From positions 1 to 22,838 of the IMG/VR virus record IMGVR_UViG_3300046499_000319: a DNA stretch of 22,838 bases. One strand, given 5' to 3'. Made by a program: the position numbers and the translations under genes. Positions 7,122 to 15,756 of the stretch are shown here, piece after piece. This DNA comes from a virus. Below the pieces are notes generated by a model. That model searched no databases. It had not been told where the DNA came from and worked only from the letters and a program-made list of their open reading frames with translations. Each line of letters opens with the position of its first letter. Within the stretch, counting starts at the first letter, position 1.

Positions 7122-9341
7122 ATGGCGCTCACCGTGGGCGAGCTCGCCGCCACCATCACCGTGGACGACACCGAGGCCGAACAAGGCCTGAACGGCTTTC
7201 AGACCCGGTTGCGGGCCGCGCTCACCCGCATCACCCAGCGGGCCCGCACCGGCGGGCAGGACGCAGGAGGCGCCCTCGGCGATGGCCTCGATGAGGGAGC
7301 CAGCGACGGCGCCGACACGGCCGGACAGAGCATCACCGGCAAGCTCAAAGGCCTCGCCCTAGGTGCGGTCGGAGCAGGTCTCGGCGCCGCCCTCATGGGT
7401 GGCATCGCCTCAGCAATGGAACAGCAGCAGATCACCGGCAAACTCGCCGCGCAACTCGGCTCCACCCCGGCCGAGGCGCAGAAATACGGCAAGGCCGCCG
7501 GCCACCTGTTCGCGAACGCCGTCACTGAGGACTTCCAGGGCGCCGCGGACGCCATTAAGGCGACCATGAGTTCCGGTCTGCTCCCGCCGGACGCCACCAA
7601 CGCACAGATCGAATCGATATCGACGAAGGTGTCCGACCTCGCGAGCACATTCGATCAGGATCTCGGGGGCGTCACCAACGCCGTTTCACAGATGCTGCGC
7701 ACCGGTCTGGCATCGAGCGCCAACGAGGCGTTCGACGTCCTTACGGCCGGTTTCCAGTCCTCGGCGAACAAGGCCGATGACCTTGTCGACACCTTCAACG
7801 AGTACGGCGTCCAGTTCAAAAAAGCTGGTCTGGACGGTGCCACGGCCGTTGGCCTGATGAATCAGGCGATTCAGAATGGCGCTCGTGACTCCGACCTTGC
7901 CGCGGACGCGATCAAGGAGTTTTCGATCCGCGCCGTGGACGGGTCGACCACCACCGCGGCCGGTTTCCAGGCCCTCGGCCTGAATGCCGACGACATGGCA
8001 AAGAAGTTCGGCGCCGGCGGAAAGTCCGCCACGGCCGCGCTCGACACCACGCTCGACCGGCTGCGGAACATGAAAGACCCCGTCAAGCAGTCCGCGGCGG
8101 CAACGGCCCTGTTCGGCACCCAGGCCGAAGACCTCGGCGCCGCCCTGTTCGCGATGGACCCGAGCAGCGCCGCGCAGGGCCTCGGCAAGGTCGGAGGCGC
8201 CGCCGACCGCGTGGGCAACAGTCTGCGCGATAACGCCGCAACGCAGGTCGAGCAGTTCAAGCGGAAAGCCACTCAGGCATTCGTCGACGTGCTCGCCACG
8301 AAGGTACTTCCCATCCTGACCGCGTTCGGAAATTGGTTCCAGGAACATTCCGGGGTGGCGAAAGTCCTCGCCATAGGCATTACCGCGCTCGGCGTGGCGT
8401 TCGGTATCGCCGCGGTCGCCGTGTGGGCGATGAATTCCGCGATGTTGGCCAACCCAATTTTCTGGATTGTCGCCGGGGCGGCAGTCGCCGTAGCGGGCCT
8501 CGTCTATCTCATTGTCACGTACTGGGATCAGATCAAGTCCGCCACGCTCGCCGTATGGGATTGGGTGGTTCAAAAAATACTCTGGGTAAAGGACGCGATA
8601 GTTTTCGCGTTCCTGAATTTCACACTGCCCGGACTGCTCATCAACTATTGGTCCACCATTCAGAGCACCGCCGTTTCCTGGTGGAACGCCATTGTCGGAT
8701 GGGTAAAGGGCATCCCCGGAAAGATCTATAACGCGTTCCTCAACTGGACCGCAACCGGCCTGATCGTCAAGCACTGGTCGGCGATCAAAACCGCGACGGC
8801 CGTCAAGGCACTGGAAATGGTCGCGTGGGTGCGCGGTCTGCCCGGCCGGATCACCAACGCCCTCGGCAACATGGGCAGTCTGCTCGTCGGCAAGGGCCGC
8901 GACCTGGTGCGCGGTCTGTTCGACGGCGTCAAGGGTATGGGCGGGTGGCTGCGCTCGCAGCTCATCGGCTTCGCCAAGAACATGATCCCCGGGCCCATCG
9001 CCAAGGCCCTCGGCATCCACTCGCCCTCGCGTGTGATGCGCGACCAAATCGGCCGTTGGATCCCCGCGGGCATCGTCGAGGGCGTCGAGGACGGGGCCGG
9101 CGCGGTCGATTCGACGATGCGCAACCTGGTCGCAGTGCCCACCGGCGGGCAGGCCACCGCGGCGAACGTCGCCGCCTCGACCGCGTCCGGCGCGGTCGCA
9201 GGCCGAGGCAGCTCGCCCGACGTCGTGCGCATCGGATCGGACGGAAGCGCGTTCGGCGATCTCATCATCGCCACCCTGCGGCAGAAGGTCGCCGCGCGTG
9301 GCGGAAACGTCCAGTTCGTCATCACAGGAAAGGCAGCGTGA
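7122..9341 (+). CDS. Tail tape measure protein
   Basis: A 739-aa protein starting at ATG 7122 after GAGAGGAGG. It sets tail length and is ejected with the DNA. The N-terminal part (GELAATITVDDTEAEQGLNGFQTRL) and the helical region to ~400 (ATALFGTQAEDLGAALFAMD) are typical of TP901-type tape measures. Two hydrophobic segments lie at about 415-440 and 444-468. A Trp-rich stretch of loosely repeated ~40-residue units spans about 480-600. The C-terminal motif IHSPSRVMRDQIGRWIPAG (~630) is a hallmark of tape measures. At roughly 0.15 nm per residue the tail would be about 110 nm (inference). Bases ~8320-8720 use many A/T-ending codons (AAA, ATA, AAT, ATT), unlike the rest of the gene. Confidence 0.9.
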   Translation: MALTVGELAATITVDDTEAEQGLNGFQTRLRAALTRITQRARTGGQDAGGALGDGLDEGASDGADTAGQSITGKLKGLALGAVGAGLGAALMGGIASAMEQQQITGKLAAQLGSTPAEAQKYGKAAGHLFANAVTEDFQGAADAIKATMSSGLLPPDATNAQIESISTKVSDLASTFDQDLGGVTNAVSQMLRTGLASSANEAFDVLTAGFQSSANKADDLVDTFNEYGVQFKKAGLDGATAVGLMNQAIQNGARDSDLAADAIKEFSIRAVDGSTTTAAGFQALGLNADDMAKKFGAGGKSATAALDTTLDRLRNMKDPVKQSAAATALFGTQAEDLGAALFAMDPSSAAQGLGKVGGAADRVGNSLRDNAATQVEQFKRKATQAFVDVLATKVLPILTAFGNWFQEHSGVAKVLAIGITALGVAFGIAAVAVWAMNSAMLANPIFWIVAGAAVAVAGLVYLIVTYWDQIKSATLAVWDWVVQKILWVKDAIVFAFLNFTLPGLLINYWSTIQSTAVSWWNAIVGWVKGIPGKIYNAFLNWTATGLIVKHWSAIKTATAVKALEMVAWVRGLPGRITNALGNMGSLLVGKGRDLVRGLFDGVKGMGGWLRSQLIGFAKNMIPGPIAKALGIHSPSRVMRDQIGRWIPAGIVEGVEDGAGAVDSTMRNLVAVPTGGQATAANVAASTASGAVAGRGSSPDVVRIGSDGSAFGDLIIATLRQKVAARGGNVQFVITGKAA

Positions 9342-12300
9342 CCGTGGCGTTTCCGCAGACACCCCTTGGACTGCGCGGCGAGCTCAGGATCGGGCAGGTG
9401 TGGCAGAACATCACTGCCGACCTCTACACCCGCGCTCCGATCACCCACACCCGGGGGCGCCCGTACCGCTCCAACGCGGCCGACCCCGCGCAGTGCGCGG
9501 CGACAATCCGCAACCTCGACGGGAAGTACGTTCCGCGGAACCCCGAGGGCCCGTTCTACGGGCTGATCGGTCGCGGAACACCGTTCAGAATCAGCCTCCC
9601 GGGCGGGCCGTCCAACTACCTCGCATTGAACGGCTCGACGAACCTCGCCACCACCCCCGACGCGACCCCGCTCGACATCACCGGGGACCTAGACATCCGG
9701 TGGGAGGGCGAGGCCGATTGGTACACGCCCGGGGCGCAGATTCTCATCGGCAAGTGGGGCGCCTCCGGTAACCGCTCGTTTCACATGCGCGTCGCGGGTG
9801 GCGCTCTGTACCTGCACACCACGCAGGACGGCGTAAGCGGCTGGTCGGCGTTCATCGCGCTTCCCGCACAGCTCCCGCGCCGCGCCGCTGTACGGATGAC
9901 GGTGGACGTTGACAACGGCGCCGGGGGCGCAACGTGGGCCGCGTACTGGGCCCCGACCCTCGCCGGACCGTGGACGCAAATCTCTACCCTCACCACCAGC
10001 GCATTCGCCATCTTCGCGGGCAGTGCGCCACTGTCCATCTCCCCGGAACAACTCGACCTTGTCACCCCTCAGCGGCGCGCCGCGGTGGGCAAGTGCTACC
10101 GCGCCGAGGTGCGCAATGGCATCGGAGGAACGGTCGTTGCCGCCCCCGACTTCACCGCGCGCCCCCAAGGCGCCGGCGGCACGTTCACCGACAGCGCCGG
10201 CCGCGTATGGACGCTCGCCGCCGGGGCGGAGATCACCGACCGCGTGATCCGGTTCGAGGGCGAGGTACCCGAGTGGCCGCCGAAGTGGACCCCCAGCGCC
10301 AAGGACGCGTGGACGCCGATACAGACCGCGGGAATCCTGCGCCGCCTCGGCCAGGGACAGAAACCCCTCGCAAGCACGCTGCGCCGCCGCATCCCGTCGT
10401 ACAAGCCGCTCGCGTACTGGCCGATGGAAGAGGGCGCGAACGCAGTACAGGCGTACTCACCGATCCCCGGCGTCACTCCGCTGAAACTCACGGGCGCCAA
10501 GTGGGCGCAGGCCAACACCCTCCCGTCGTCCAGCCCTCTGCCCACCCTCGCGCCGACCGCCGCCCAGGCATGCGACATGCGGGGCAACATTCCGGCCCCG
10601 TCGACCGCGCCGAGCAGTTGGGCCGTGCGTTTCGTCTACCGACTCGACCAGCCCAACGCCACAGGACGCACGTTCCTGCGAATCCTGTCGACCGGCACCG
10701 TCCAGGACTGGTACATCCAAAGCGGCGCCGGCGGTAGCACGATCATCGGTAAGGACGCCGACGGAAACACCCTCTTCTCCCAAGGCATCGCCACCGGTGC
10801 CGACCTGTTCGGCCAGTGGATACAAGTCCGATTCAGCGCCACCCAGAGCGGCGGAAACGTCGCCTGGCGTATCGACTGGCAGGACGTCGGCGGCGACGCC
10901 GGCGGAAACGGCGGCACCTACACCGGCACCGTGGGCCGCCCGACCGGCGTTGCGTCCCCGCCGGACGGGTACAGCGCCGACCTATCTGGAATGGCGCTCG
11001 GCCATATCTCCGCGTGGGCATCGGACACCACCTCGGCCTATAGCAACGCGATCACCGCGTGGCAGGGAGAGACTGCCGCCGCCCGCATGATCCGCCTGTG
11101 CAGCGAGGAGGGCGTACCCCTCACCGTGACGGGCGATATCACCACCAGCGCGCCCGTGGGCCCGCAAAAACCGGCGCCCCTGCTCGACCTGCTACGCGCG
11201 TGCGCCGAGGCCGACGGCGGCCTGTTCGGCGAGTCCGCCGACCGGCGAGAGCTCATGTACCGCACCCGCGGCGACCTCTACAACCAGGCACCGACACTCA
11301 CCCTCGACTACGCGGCCGGCCACCTCGCCGAGCCGTTCGAGCCCGTCGAGGACGACACTGTCCGCAACAGTTGGGAGGTGCAGCGCGACGGCGGATCCAT
11401 GGGCACGGCGAGCCTCGACGACGGCCCGTTGTCCACCCTCGACCCGCCCGACGGGATCGGCCTGTACGAGGATTCCGTATCGCTCAACCTGTATGGGGAC
11501 GAGCAGACCAACCCCACCGCGCATTGGCTGCTGCATCTGTCGACGTGGGACGAACCCCGCTACCCGTCGGTCACGATCCTGCTGCACAAGGCGCCCGAGC
11601 TCATCCCCGCCGTGCAAGCGCTACGCGAGGGCGACAAGATCCGGATAGAGAATCTGCCGAAGCAGTTCACCGGGTCGGGCACTGCCGAGCTGCTCGTCGA
11701 CAGCCTCGCCGAAACCCTGCTGCCCCGGGCATGGACGATCACGTTCAACTGTTCGCCCGCAGGCCCGTGGAACGTGGCCGCCGCGGCGATCGTCGAGGAC
11801 TTCGAGGACACCACTTACGCGGTGCCCATCGCGGCCGGCGGCTCCCTGCCGTGGACACGCAGTCAGGTGCACTACAACACCGGTACCTGGTCTCTGCGGT
11901 CCGGGGCGATCACCAACAACCAGACATCGGACGCGATCGTGACCGTTCCCGACGGGGCGACCGAGTTGACGTTCTGGTATTTCACGTCGTCCGAGGGATC
12001 GGGCCCCGGGTTCGAGGGCGACCGGTTGACCGTCCTCGTTGACGGCGTGCAGGTGCTACGCGCTCAGGGGGAAACCCCGTGGACGTCGACCACCATCGAC
12101 GTCACCGGAGCCGCCACGGTGACGTTCCGATACACCAAGGACAACTCATCGCCCGGCGGCGAGGACGGGGTATGGATCGACGATCTGTTGTTTACCCGTG
12201 TGGCGCCGATGCGGGTAGACACCGACGGTAGCGAGCTCGCCGCAGCAGTCAGCGCGACCGCGACCGCTCTGTCTGTGGCAGTCACAGCCGGGCCCGCGTG

Positions 12301-12496
12301 GATCGACAGCGCCAAGTTCCCCGCCGAGTTCCCGTTTGACGTCCTGATCAGTGGCGAGCGCATGCGGGTTACCGGCATTACCGGCACCACCAGTCCGCAA
12401 ACGTTCGCCGTCCTGCGGAGCCGTAACGGCATCGTCAAGGCGCAAGCCGTCGGCGCGAGCGTCTCTCTCGCCGACCCCACCACCGTTGCTCTGTAA
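9338..12496 (+). CDS. Large minor tail protein (distal tail/receptor binding)
   Basis: A 1052-aa protein starting at GTG 9338, overlapping the tape measure stop by 4 nt (GTGA); GTG 9344 is an in-frame alternative. The N-terminal ~90 residues (GLRGELRIGQVWQNIT, CAATIRNLDGKYVPRNPEG) match minor tail proteins that attach after the tape measure in Streptomyces phages. Two concanavalin/LamG-like regions seem present at ~93-250 (LALNGSTNLATT, ILIGKWG) and ~355-570 (PLAYWPMEEG). Residues ~600-790 look hub-like (LLDLLRACAEADGGLF). Residues ~818-960 form a jelly-roll-like sandwich (EDFEDTTY, TWSLRSG, LTFWYFTSSEGSG, VWIDDLLF) of the carbohydrate-binding type. Domain names are by eye. It probably combines tail-tip structure with glycan or cell-wall recognition. 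Confidence 0.75.
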   Translation: MTVAFPQTPLGLRGELRIGQVWQNITADLYTRAPITHTRGRPYRSNAADPAQCAATIRNLDGKYVPRNPEGPFYGLIGRGTPFRISLPGGPSNYLALNGSTNLATTPDATPLDITGDLDIRWEGEADWYTPGAQILIGKWGASGNRSFHMRVAGGALYLHTTQDGVSGWSAFIALPAQLPRRAAVRMTVDVDNGAGGATWAAYWAPTLAGPWTQISTLTTSAFAIFAGSAPLSISPEQLDLVTPQRRAAVGKCYRAEVRNGIGGTVVAAPDFTARPQGAGGTFTDSAGRVWTLAAGAEITDRVIRFEGEVPEWPPKWTPSAKDAWTPIQTAGILRRLGQGQKPLASTLRRRIPSYKPLAYWPMEEGANAVQAYSPIPGVTPLKLTGAKWAQANTLPSSSPLPTLAPTAAQACDMRGNIPAPSTAPSSWAVRFVYRLDQPNATGRTFLRILSTGTVQDWYIQSGAGGSTIIGKDADGNTLFSQGIATGADLFGQWIQVRFSATQSGGNVAWRIDWQDVGGDAGGNGGTYTGTVGRPTGVASPPDGYSADLSGMALGHISAWASDTTSAYSNAITAWQGETAAARMIRLCSEEGVPLTVTGDITTSAPVGPQKPAPLLDLLRACAEADGGLFGESADRRELMYRTRGDLYNQAPTLTLDYAAGHLAEPFEPVEDDTVRNSWEVQRDGGSMGTASLDDGPLSTLDPPDGIGLYEDSVSLNLYGDEQTNPTAHWLLHLSTWDEPRYPSVTILLHKAPELIPAVQALREGDKIRIENLPKQFTGSGTAELLVDSLAETLLPRAWTITFNCSPAGPWNVAAAAIVEDFEDTTYAVPIAAGGSLPWTRSQVHYNTGTWSLRSGAITNNQTSDAIVTVPDGATELTFWYFTSSEGSGPGFEGDRLTVLVDGVQVLRAQGETPWTSTTIDVTGAATVTFRYTKDNSSPGGEDGVWIDDLLFTRVAPMRVDTDGSELAAAVSATATALSVAVTAGPAWIDSAKFPAEFPFDVLISGERMRVTGITGTTSPQTFAVLRSRNGIVKAQAVGASVSLADPTTVAL

Positions 12497-12507
12497 GGAG
12501 ACCCGTT

Positions 12508-12960
12508 GTGACCCAGTGGCAACCAGGCATGATCATTACCGCCGGGCGCTTGAATGATGGGTTGGACCCCGTCACCACCGCGTCCGGCGCCACCGCGGCA
12601 ACCAACTTCACCTTGGTGAGCTTCTCCGGTCGCAGGGCGGGGCGCCAAGTCACGATCAACTTTTCAGTCGCCCTGTCCCTCACAGACGTCTACACCAACG
12701 ACATTCACGCCGACGTCCGGGGCAACCTCGCGGATACCGCGCTCGGCACGCTTCCCGTGGGGTGGCGGCCTCCCGAGCTGGTCTATTGCGTGATCGGCGA
12801 CGGCTTCGGCAGCGGCGAGTGTTTCATCTCCACCACCGGAGTGATCACCGTCCGCTCTTGGAACAACGACGACGGCTCGACGCCCTCGGCCGCCAACCGG
12901 CGCGGCATCGTCGTGGGCCGCAACCTCCGCGTCACCGCGGCGTGGCTCGCCGACTCCTGA
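12508..12960 (+). CDS. Small tail protein (tip/fibre-like)
   Basis: A 150-aa protein starting at GTG 12508 after AAGGAG, 11 bp behind the large minor tail gene. It opens with WQPGMIITAGRLNDG, a motif common at the N-terminus of short actinophage tail-fibre or base-plate proteins. The rest is beta-rich (VTINFSVALSLTDVYTND, GVITVRSWNND, NLRVTAAWLADS), with no membrane segment. Position at the end of the tail operon, just before a terminator and the lysis genes, supports a tail role, possibly as a trimeric receptor-binding tip. The exact function is not known. Confidence 0.6.
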   Translation: MTQWQPGMIITAGRLNDGLDPVTTASGATAATNFTLVSFSGRRAGRQVTINFSVALSLTDVYTNDIHADVRGNLADTALGTLPVGWRPPELVYCVIGDGFGSGECFISTTGVITVRSWNNDDGSTPSAANRRGIVVGRNLRVTAAWLADS

Positions 12961-12981
12961 CCCTTCCCCCTTTCGCCCTGT

Positions 12982-13011
12982 ACGCCCCGCGCACCGCGCC
13001 GGGCGTTTTTT
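12982..13011 (+). terminator. Terminator after the tail genes
   Basis: ACGCCC at 12982-12987 pairs with GGGCGT at 13001-13006, with further GC pairing inside, and a run of six T follows (13006-13011). This is the most classical intrinsic terminator in the window. It ends only 9 bp before the ribosome site of the endolysin gene, so lysis transcription must read through it or start inside the tail genes. Confidence 0.8.
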
Positions 13012-13028
13012 CATGCCCTGGAGGCACC

Positions 13029-13988
13029 ATGACCAGCACTTCCCGCGGTATCGACGTATCCGCCTACCAGCCCGCCCAGGACTGGGCCGCCCACAAGCGG
13101 TCTGGCCTCGCTTTCGCGTTCGCCAAGGCGAGCGAGGGACAGACCTCACGGGACCCGAAGTTCGGCGCCCACGTGAAGGGCATCAAGGCCGCCGGGCTGG
13201 TCGCCGGGGCGTATCACTTCGCGTGGCCCAACCAGGACGCCGCGAAGGAGGCCGCGAACTACATCGCCGCCGTCAAGCCGTACGCGGGCGCCGGATTCCT
13301 GCACTGGCTCGACCTCGAACGCTACAGCGACGGCCGCAACTACCGAGGGCGTACCGCGGAGCAGATCCGGGCGTACGCCGTCGCGTGGATCGCCGCGGTG
13401 CAGAAGGCGTTCCCCGGGCAGCGTGTCGGCATCTACACGAGCGCCGACGACATCACCCACGGCCACGTGCCCGCGGGCGTGACCCTGTGGTACCCGGCGT
13501 ACCCGGGCCAGCGCGTCGACACGTTCGCCGAGGCCGAGGCCGCCGCACGGCCCGCCCCGTCCGGCCGTAAGCCGCTCATATGGCAGTTCACATCGACCCC
13601 GGGCAGCGGGCCGCGCGTCGACTCGAACATCTGCTACCTGTCTCCGTCCGCGCTGCGCGCGTGGGCCGAGGGCGACACCGCGCCGAGCAAGCCCTCGACG
13701 CCGAGCAAGCCGACCACGCCGAAGCCGTACACCCCGCCGGCGTTCCCGATCGGCCTCGCCCCGGGCAAGTCGAGGCCGTCCGCGGTAGCCCTACAGCGCG
13801 CACTCAAGGCCGCCGGGTTCATGCCCAAGAGCGTGAAGGAGTCCCCGAACTACGGGCCCGCCACGCAGGCCGCCACCGCCCGTTTCCACGACGCACACCC
13901 GCAGTACCGCGCCGCGGGCACCACGCACGACGTCAAGATCGGCCCGCGCGGCTGGGCCGCCCTGTTCCGCCTCGCCTACGGCAAGTAG
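13029..13988 (+). CDS. Endolysin: GH25 muramidase with peptidoglycan-binding domain
   Basis: A 319-aa protein starting at ATG 13029 with GGAGG at 13020-13024. It cuts the beta-1,4 bond between N-acetylmuramic acid and N-acetylglucosamine to lyse the host. Residues 1-212 are a GH25 (Chalaropsis/Cpl-1 type) domain: GIDVSAYQ with D9, KASEG (33-37), AGAYHF (59-64) and HWLDLE with D95 and E97, the expected acidic residues. A Pro/Ser/Thr/Lys linker lies at ~219-238. Residues ~243-319 resemble a peptidoglycan-binding domain (SAVALQRALKAAGF, YGPATQAATARFH, KIGPRGWAALFRL). There is no signal peptide, so release depends on the holin encoded next. Confidence 0.92.
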   Translation: MTSTSRGIDVSAYQPAQDWAAHKRSGLAFAFAKASEGQTSRDPKFGAHVKGIKAAGLVAGAYHFAWPNQDAAKEAANYIAAVKPYAGAGFLHWLDLERYSDGRNYRGRTAEQIRAYAVAWIAAVQKAFPGQRVGIYTSADDITHGHVPAGVTLWYPAYPGQRVDTFAEAEAAARPAPSGRKPLIWQFTSTPGSGPRVDSNICYLSPSALRAWAEGDTAPSKPSTPSKPTTPKPYTPPAFPIGLAPGKSRPSAVALQRALKAAGFMPKSVKESPNYGPATQAATARFHDAHPQYRAAGTTHDVKIGPRGWAALFRLAYGK

Positions 13989-14102
13989 GACACCGCAAAA
14001 CCTCGAGTTTTCTCGTCACTCTGACGCTAATACTCGAGCATCGCCGCCCGCCCGGCACCGCGCCGGGCGGGCCCCACCCCTCACACCCCCGGAGCGCCCC
14101 TC
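13989..14102. other. Endolysin-holin intergenic region with hairpin
   Basis: Contains a short A/T-flanked hairpin right after the endolysin (AAAAC 13997-14001 with GTTTT 14007-14011), two CTCGAG palindromes (14002-14007 and 14033-14038) and then a perfect 11-bp GC stem (14046-14056 with 14062-14072, 5-nt loop). The GC stem is not followed by T residues, so it may be an RNA stability or translation element rather than a terminator. GGAG at 14091 serves the holin start. Confidence 0.5.
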
Positions 14103-14366
14103 ATGAGCCCCGCCGCCAAGCGCAGTATTCGCACCGTCCTGCAAACGACGGTTGCCCTCGCCGCCGTCCTGCCCACCCTCGCCGCCGTCCTCGCCAATAC
14201 ACACGGCGTAACCGACGTGCTGCCGTGGCTCGTTGGCGGCCTCGCCACCGCGGCCGGCGCCGCCGGCGGCCTCGCCCGCTTCATGGCCCTGCCGAGCGTC
14301 GAGGCCCTGCTCGACCGGTTCGGCCTCGGCCTGCTCGACGACGAGCCGGGCGAGGGCCCACAGTGA
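14103..14366 (+). CDS. Holin
   Basis: An 87-aa protein starting at ATG 14103. A short basic N-terminus (KRSIR) is followed by two hydrophobic helices at about 11-31 (VLQTTVALAAVLPTLAAVLA) and 38-60 (VLPWLVGGLATAAGAAGGLA), joined by a short loop, and by an acidic C-terminus. Two helices, small size and direct position after the endolysin are the usual signature of class II holins, which form the membrane lesion that lets the endolysin reach the wall. The stop overlaps the next gene's start by 4 nt (GTGA). Confidence 0.8.
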   Translation: MSPAAKRSIRTVLQTTVALAAVLPTLAAVLANTHGVTDVLPWLVGGLATAAGAAGGLARFMALPSVEALLDRFGLGLLDDEPGEGPQ

Positions 14367-14620
14367 CCGAGCCGACCGACAACGCCGCCATAGCGGTCGC
14401 TCTCGCCGAGCTCCGCGGGACGATGGCCGAAGGGTTCGCCACCGTCAACGGATCATTGGCCCTGCTCGCACAGCGCCACGACCAGACCGACAAGACCATC
14501 GACGACCACGGGAAGCGGCTCGACGCGCTCGAACGCAACCGGTGGCCGCTGCCGAGCATTGCCGCCCTCGGAGGGCTCGCAGGCCTCGGCGTATCCGTGT
14601 GGCAGATGACCGCACACTGA
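14363..14620 (+). CDS. Coiled-coil membrane protein, holin-associated
   Basis: An 85-aa protein starting at GTG 14363 with a GTGA overlap to the holin. Residues ~11-58 form a predicted coiled coil (LAELRGTMAEGFATVNG, DKTIDDHGKRLDALERN), and residues ~62-80 form one transmembrane helix near the C-terminus. This layout matches the XhlA-like or small second-holin proteins that accompany holins in Gram-positive phages. A role in timing or anchoring lysis is inferred from the neighbours. It is the last gene of the late plus-strand cluster; a hairpin follows and the next genes run in the opposite direction. Confidence 0.65.
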   Translation: MTEPTDNAAIAVALAELRGTMAEGFATVNGSLALLAQRHDQTDKTIDDHGKRLDALERNRWPLPSIAALGGLAGLGVSVWQMTAH

Positions 14621-14625
14621 ACGCG

Positions 14626-14666
14626 AACGCCCCCCGTACGGCCACTCACGGCCGCGCGGGGGCGTT
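14626..14666. terminator. Hairpin between convergent genes
   Basis: AACGCCCCC (14626-14634) pairs perfectly with GGGGGCGTT (14658-14666), and CGGCC-type pairing continues inside the loop. It lies between the last lysis gene on the plus strand and the DUF397 gene on the minus strand, so it likely ends transcription from both sides. T tracts are short on either strand. Confidence 0.65.
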
Positions 14667-14687
14667 CTGTGCGTTCCGGTCGCGCCC

Positions 14688-14903
14688 TTACGCCTCGAAC
14701 TCACCCGCCCGGACACCAGCCACGAGACCGGCCAGACTCGCGCGCGAGAGCAGGAGCGCCGGCCCGGTCGGATTCTTGCTGTCCCGCACCGCGACCGTCT
14801 CCCCATCCACGATGCCGCACTCGACGCAATCGGACTGCGTACCGCTCGCCGACGACTTCCACCACGTGACAGGCAAGGTCGACGAATTCTCAACGTGGGC
14901 CAT
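14688..14903 (-). CDS. DUF397 family protein
   Basis: A 71-aa protein. I prefer ATG 14903 because AAGGG lies 6 nt upstream; the in-frame ATG 14909 would touch that ribosome site. DUF397 hallmarks are present: WWKSSASG, then CVECG, then VAVRDSKNPTGPALLLS, then a terminal helix. The family, which includes BldB-related proteins, is largely confined to Actinobacteria and is usually paired with XRE/DUF5753 regulators and thought to modulate them. Here it overlaps the 3' end of that regulator by 14 nt, so the two are translationally coupled. Such pairs are common on Streptomyces chromosomes; here the pair sits next to phage lysis genes and behaves as cargo. Confidence 0.9.
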   Translation of the reverse strand: MAHVENSSTLPVTWWKSSASGTQSDCVECGIVDGETVAVRDSKNPTGPALLLSRASLAGLVAGVRAGEFEA

Positions 14904-15756
14904 GTTCATCCCTTATTTGTTCGATGCGTTCTGCGGACTGCTCGACCGACAGCGCCGCGGCGCGAAGCCGCTCGAACGCGTCCCGGTACACGCTGACCTG
15001 CTCGCCGTCCTCGACGTACAGAGCAGCGGTCAGGCTTTCCACGTGCACAACGTCGAGGTCTGCATAATCCTCGAACCCCAGGACCGAATACGAACCCATT
15101 TGCCCTACGTGGGGCGGAGAGTCCGACGGCAACACCTGAATCGTCACGTTCGGCCGCCGCCCGCGGTCGAGCAGGCGCCCGAGCTGGTCGCGCATAACAC
15201 CAGTACCGACGCACCGCGTCCGCAACGCGCTCTCAGCGATGATCGCCCACAGGTTCAGCGGAGACTCACGGGTGAGCACGGACTGTCGCGCGAGGCGAAC
15301 CTCAACCAGCGCGTCAACCTTCTCCGTGACGGCGTCCGACATGCCGATCGAGGTCATGAGTTCGCGGGCATACTCGCCCGTTTGAAGCAGGCCCGGAATC
15401 ACGCCTATTTGCCACGTGCGGACCGACGTCGCCTCAGCCTCCAAGCTGATCAAGTCCTCGTACGCCGGCGACAACACGCCGCGGTACGACTGCCACCAAC
15501 CGCGCCGCGCACCCTCGCGGGTGAGCGCCAGCAAAGCCGTGCGCAACTCGGCGTCATCGGTGCCGTATAGGTCGAGCAGCAACTCAACATCCGCTGCTTT
15601 CGCTGCGGTCCGCGCAGTCTCCAGCCTCGACAGCTTCGCCGTAGTGATGCCACCGTTCGCCTTCTCGGCGACCTCGTCGAGGGTGAGGCCGAGCGCGTCG
15701 CGCAAAGCGCGAAGTTTCACGCCGAGCCTGCGCCGGCGCACTGTCGGTGTGCTCAC
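14890..15756 (-). CDS. XRE-family regulator with DUF5753 domain (WhiJ/Aba-type)
   Basis: A 288-aa protein. The start is set at GTG 15756 because a strong ribosome site (GGGAGGGGGG) precedes it; the longer open frame upstream reaches into the intergenic region. Residues ~11-65 are a helix-turn-helix domain (LGVKLRALRDALGLTLDEVA, TTAKLSRLETAR). Residues ~100-280 are the DUF5753 domain (DLISLEAEA, VIPGLLQTGEYAREL, NVTIQVLP, VVHVESLTAALYVED). Streptomyces carries many such regulators beside DUF397 and ATP-binding proteins; characterised sets affect development and antibiotic production. A phage copy could control lysogeny, its divergent neighbour operon, or host development. A 13-bp dyad (15779-15791) just upstream may be its operator. 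Confidence 0.9.
   Translation of the reverse strand: MSTPTVRRRRLGVKLRALRDALGLTLDEVAEKANGGITTAKLSRLETARTAAKAADVELLLDLYGTDDAELRTALLALTREGARRGWWQSYRGVLSPAYEDLISLEAEATSVRTWQIGVIPGLLQTGEYARELMTSIGMSDAVTEKVDALVEVRLARQSVLTRESPLNLWAIIAESALRTRCVGTGVMRDQLGRLLDRGRRPNVTIQVLPSDSPPHVGQMGSYSVLGFEDYADLDVVHVESLTAALYVEDGEQVSVYRDAFERLRAAALSVEQSAERIEQIRDEHGPR

Noticed and set aside
7686-9362. A 558-codon minus-strand open frame opposite the tape measure gene
   Set aside because: Antisense shadow of a well supported tape measure protein; no domain and no promoter or ribosome site.
14233-15570. A 445-codon plus-strand open frame across the lysis end and the XRE regulator
   Set aside because: It crosses a terminator hairpin and lies antisense to DUF397 and XRE/DUF5753 genes whose motifs are unambiguous.
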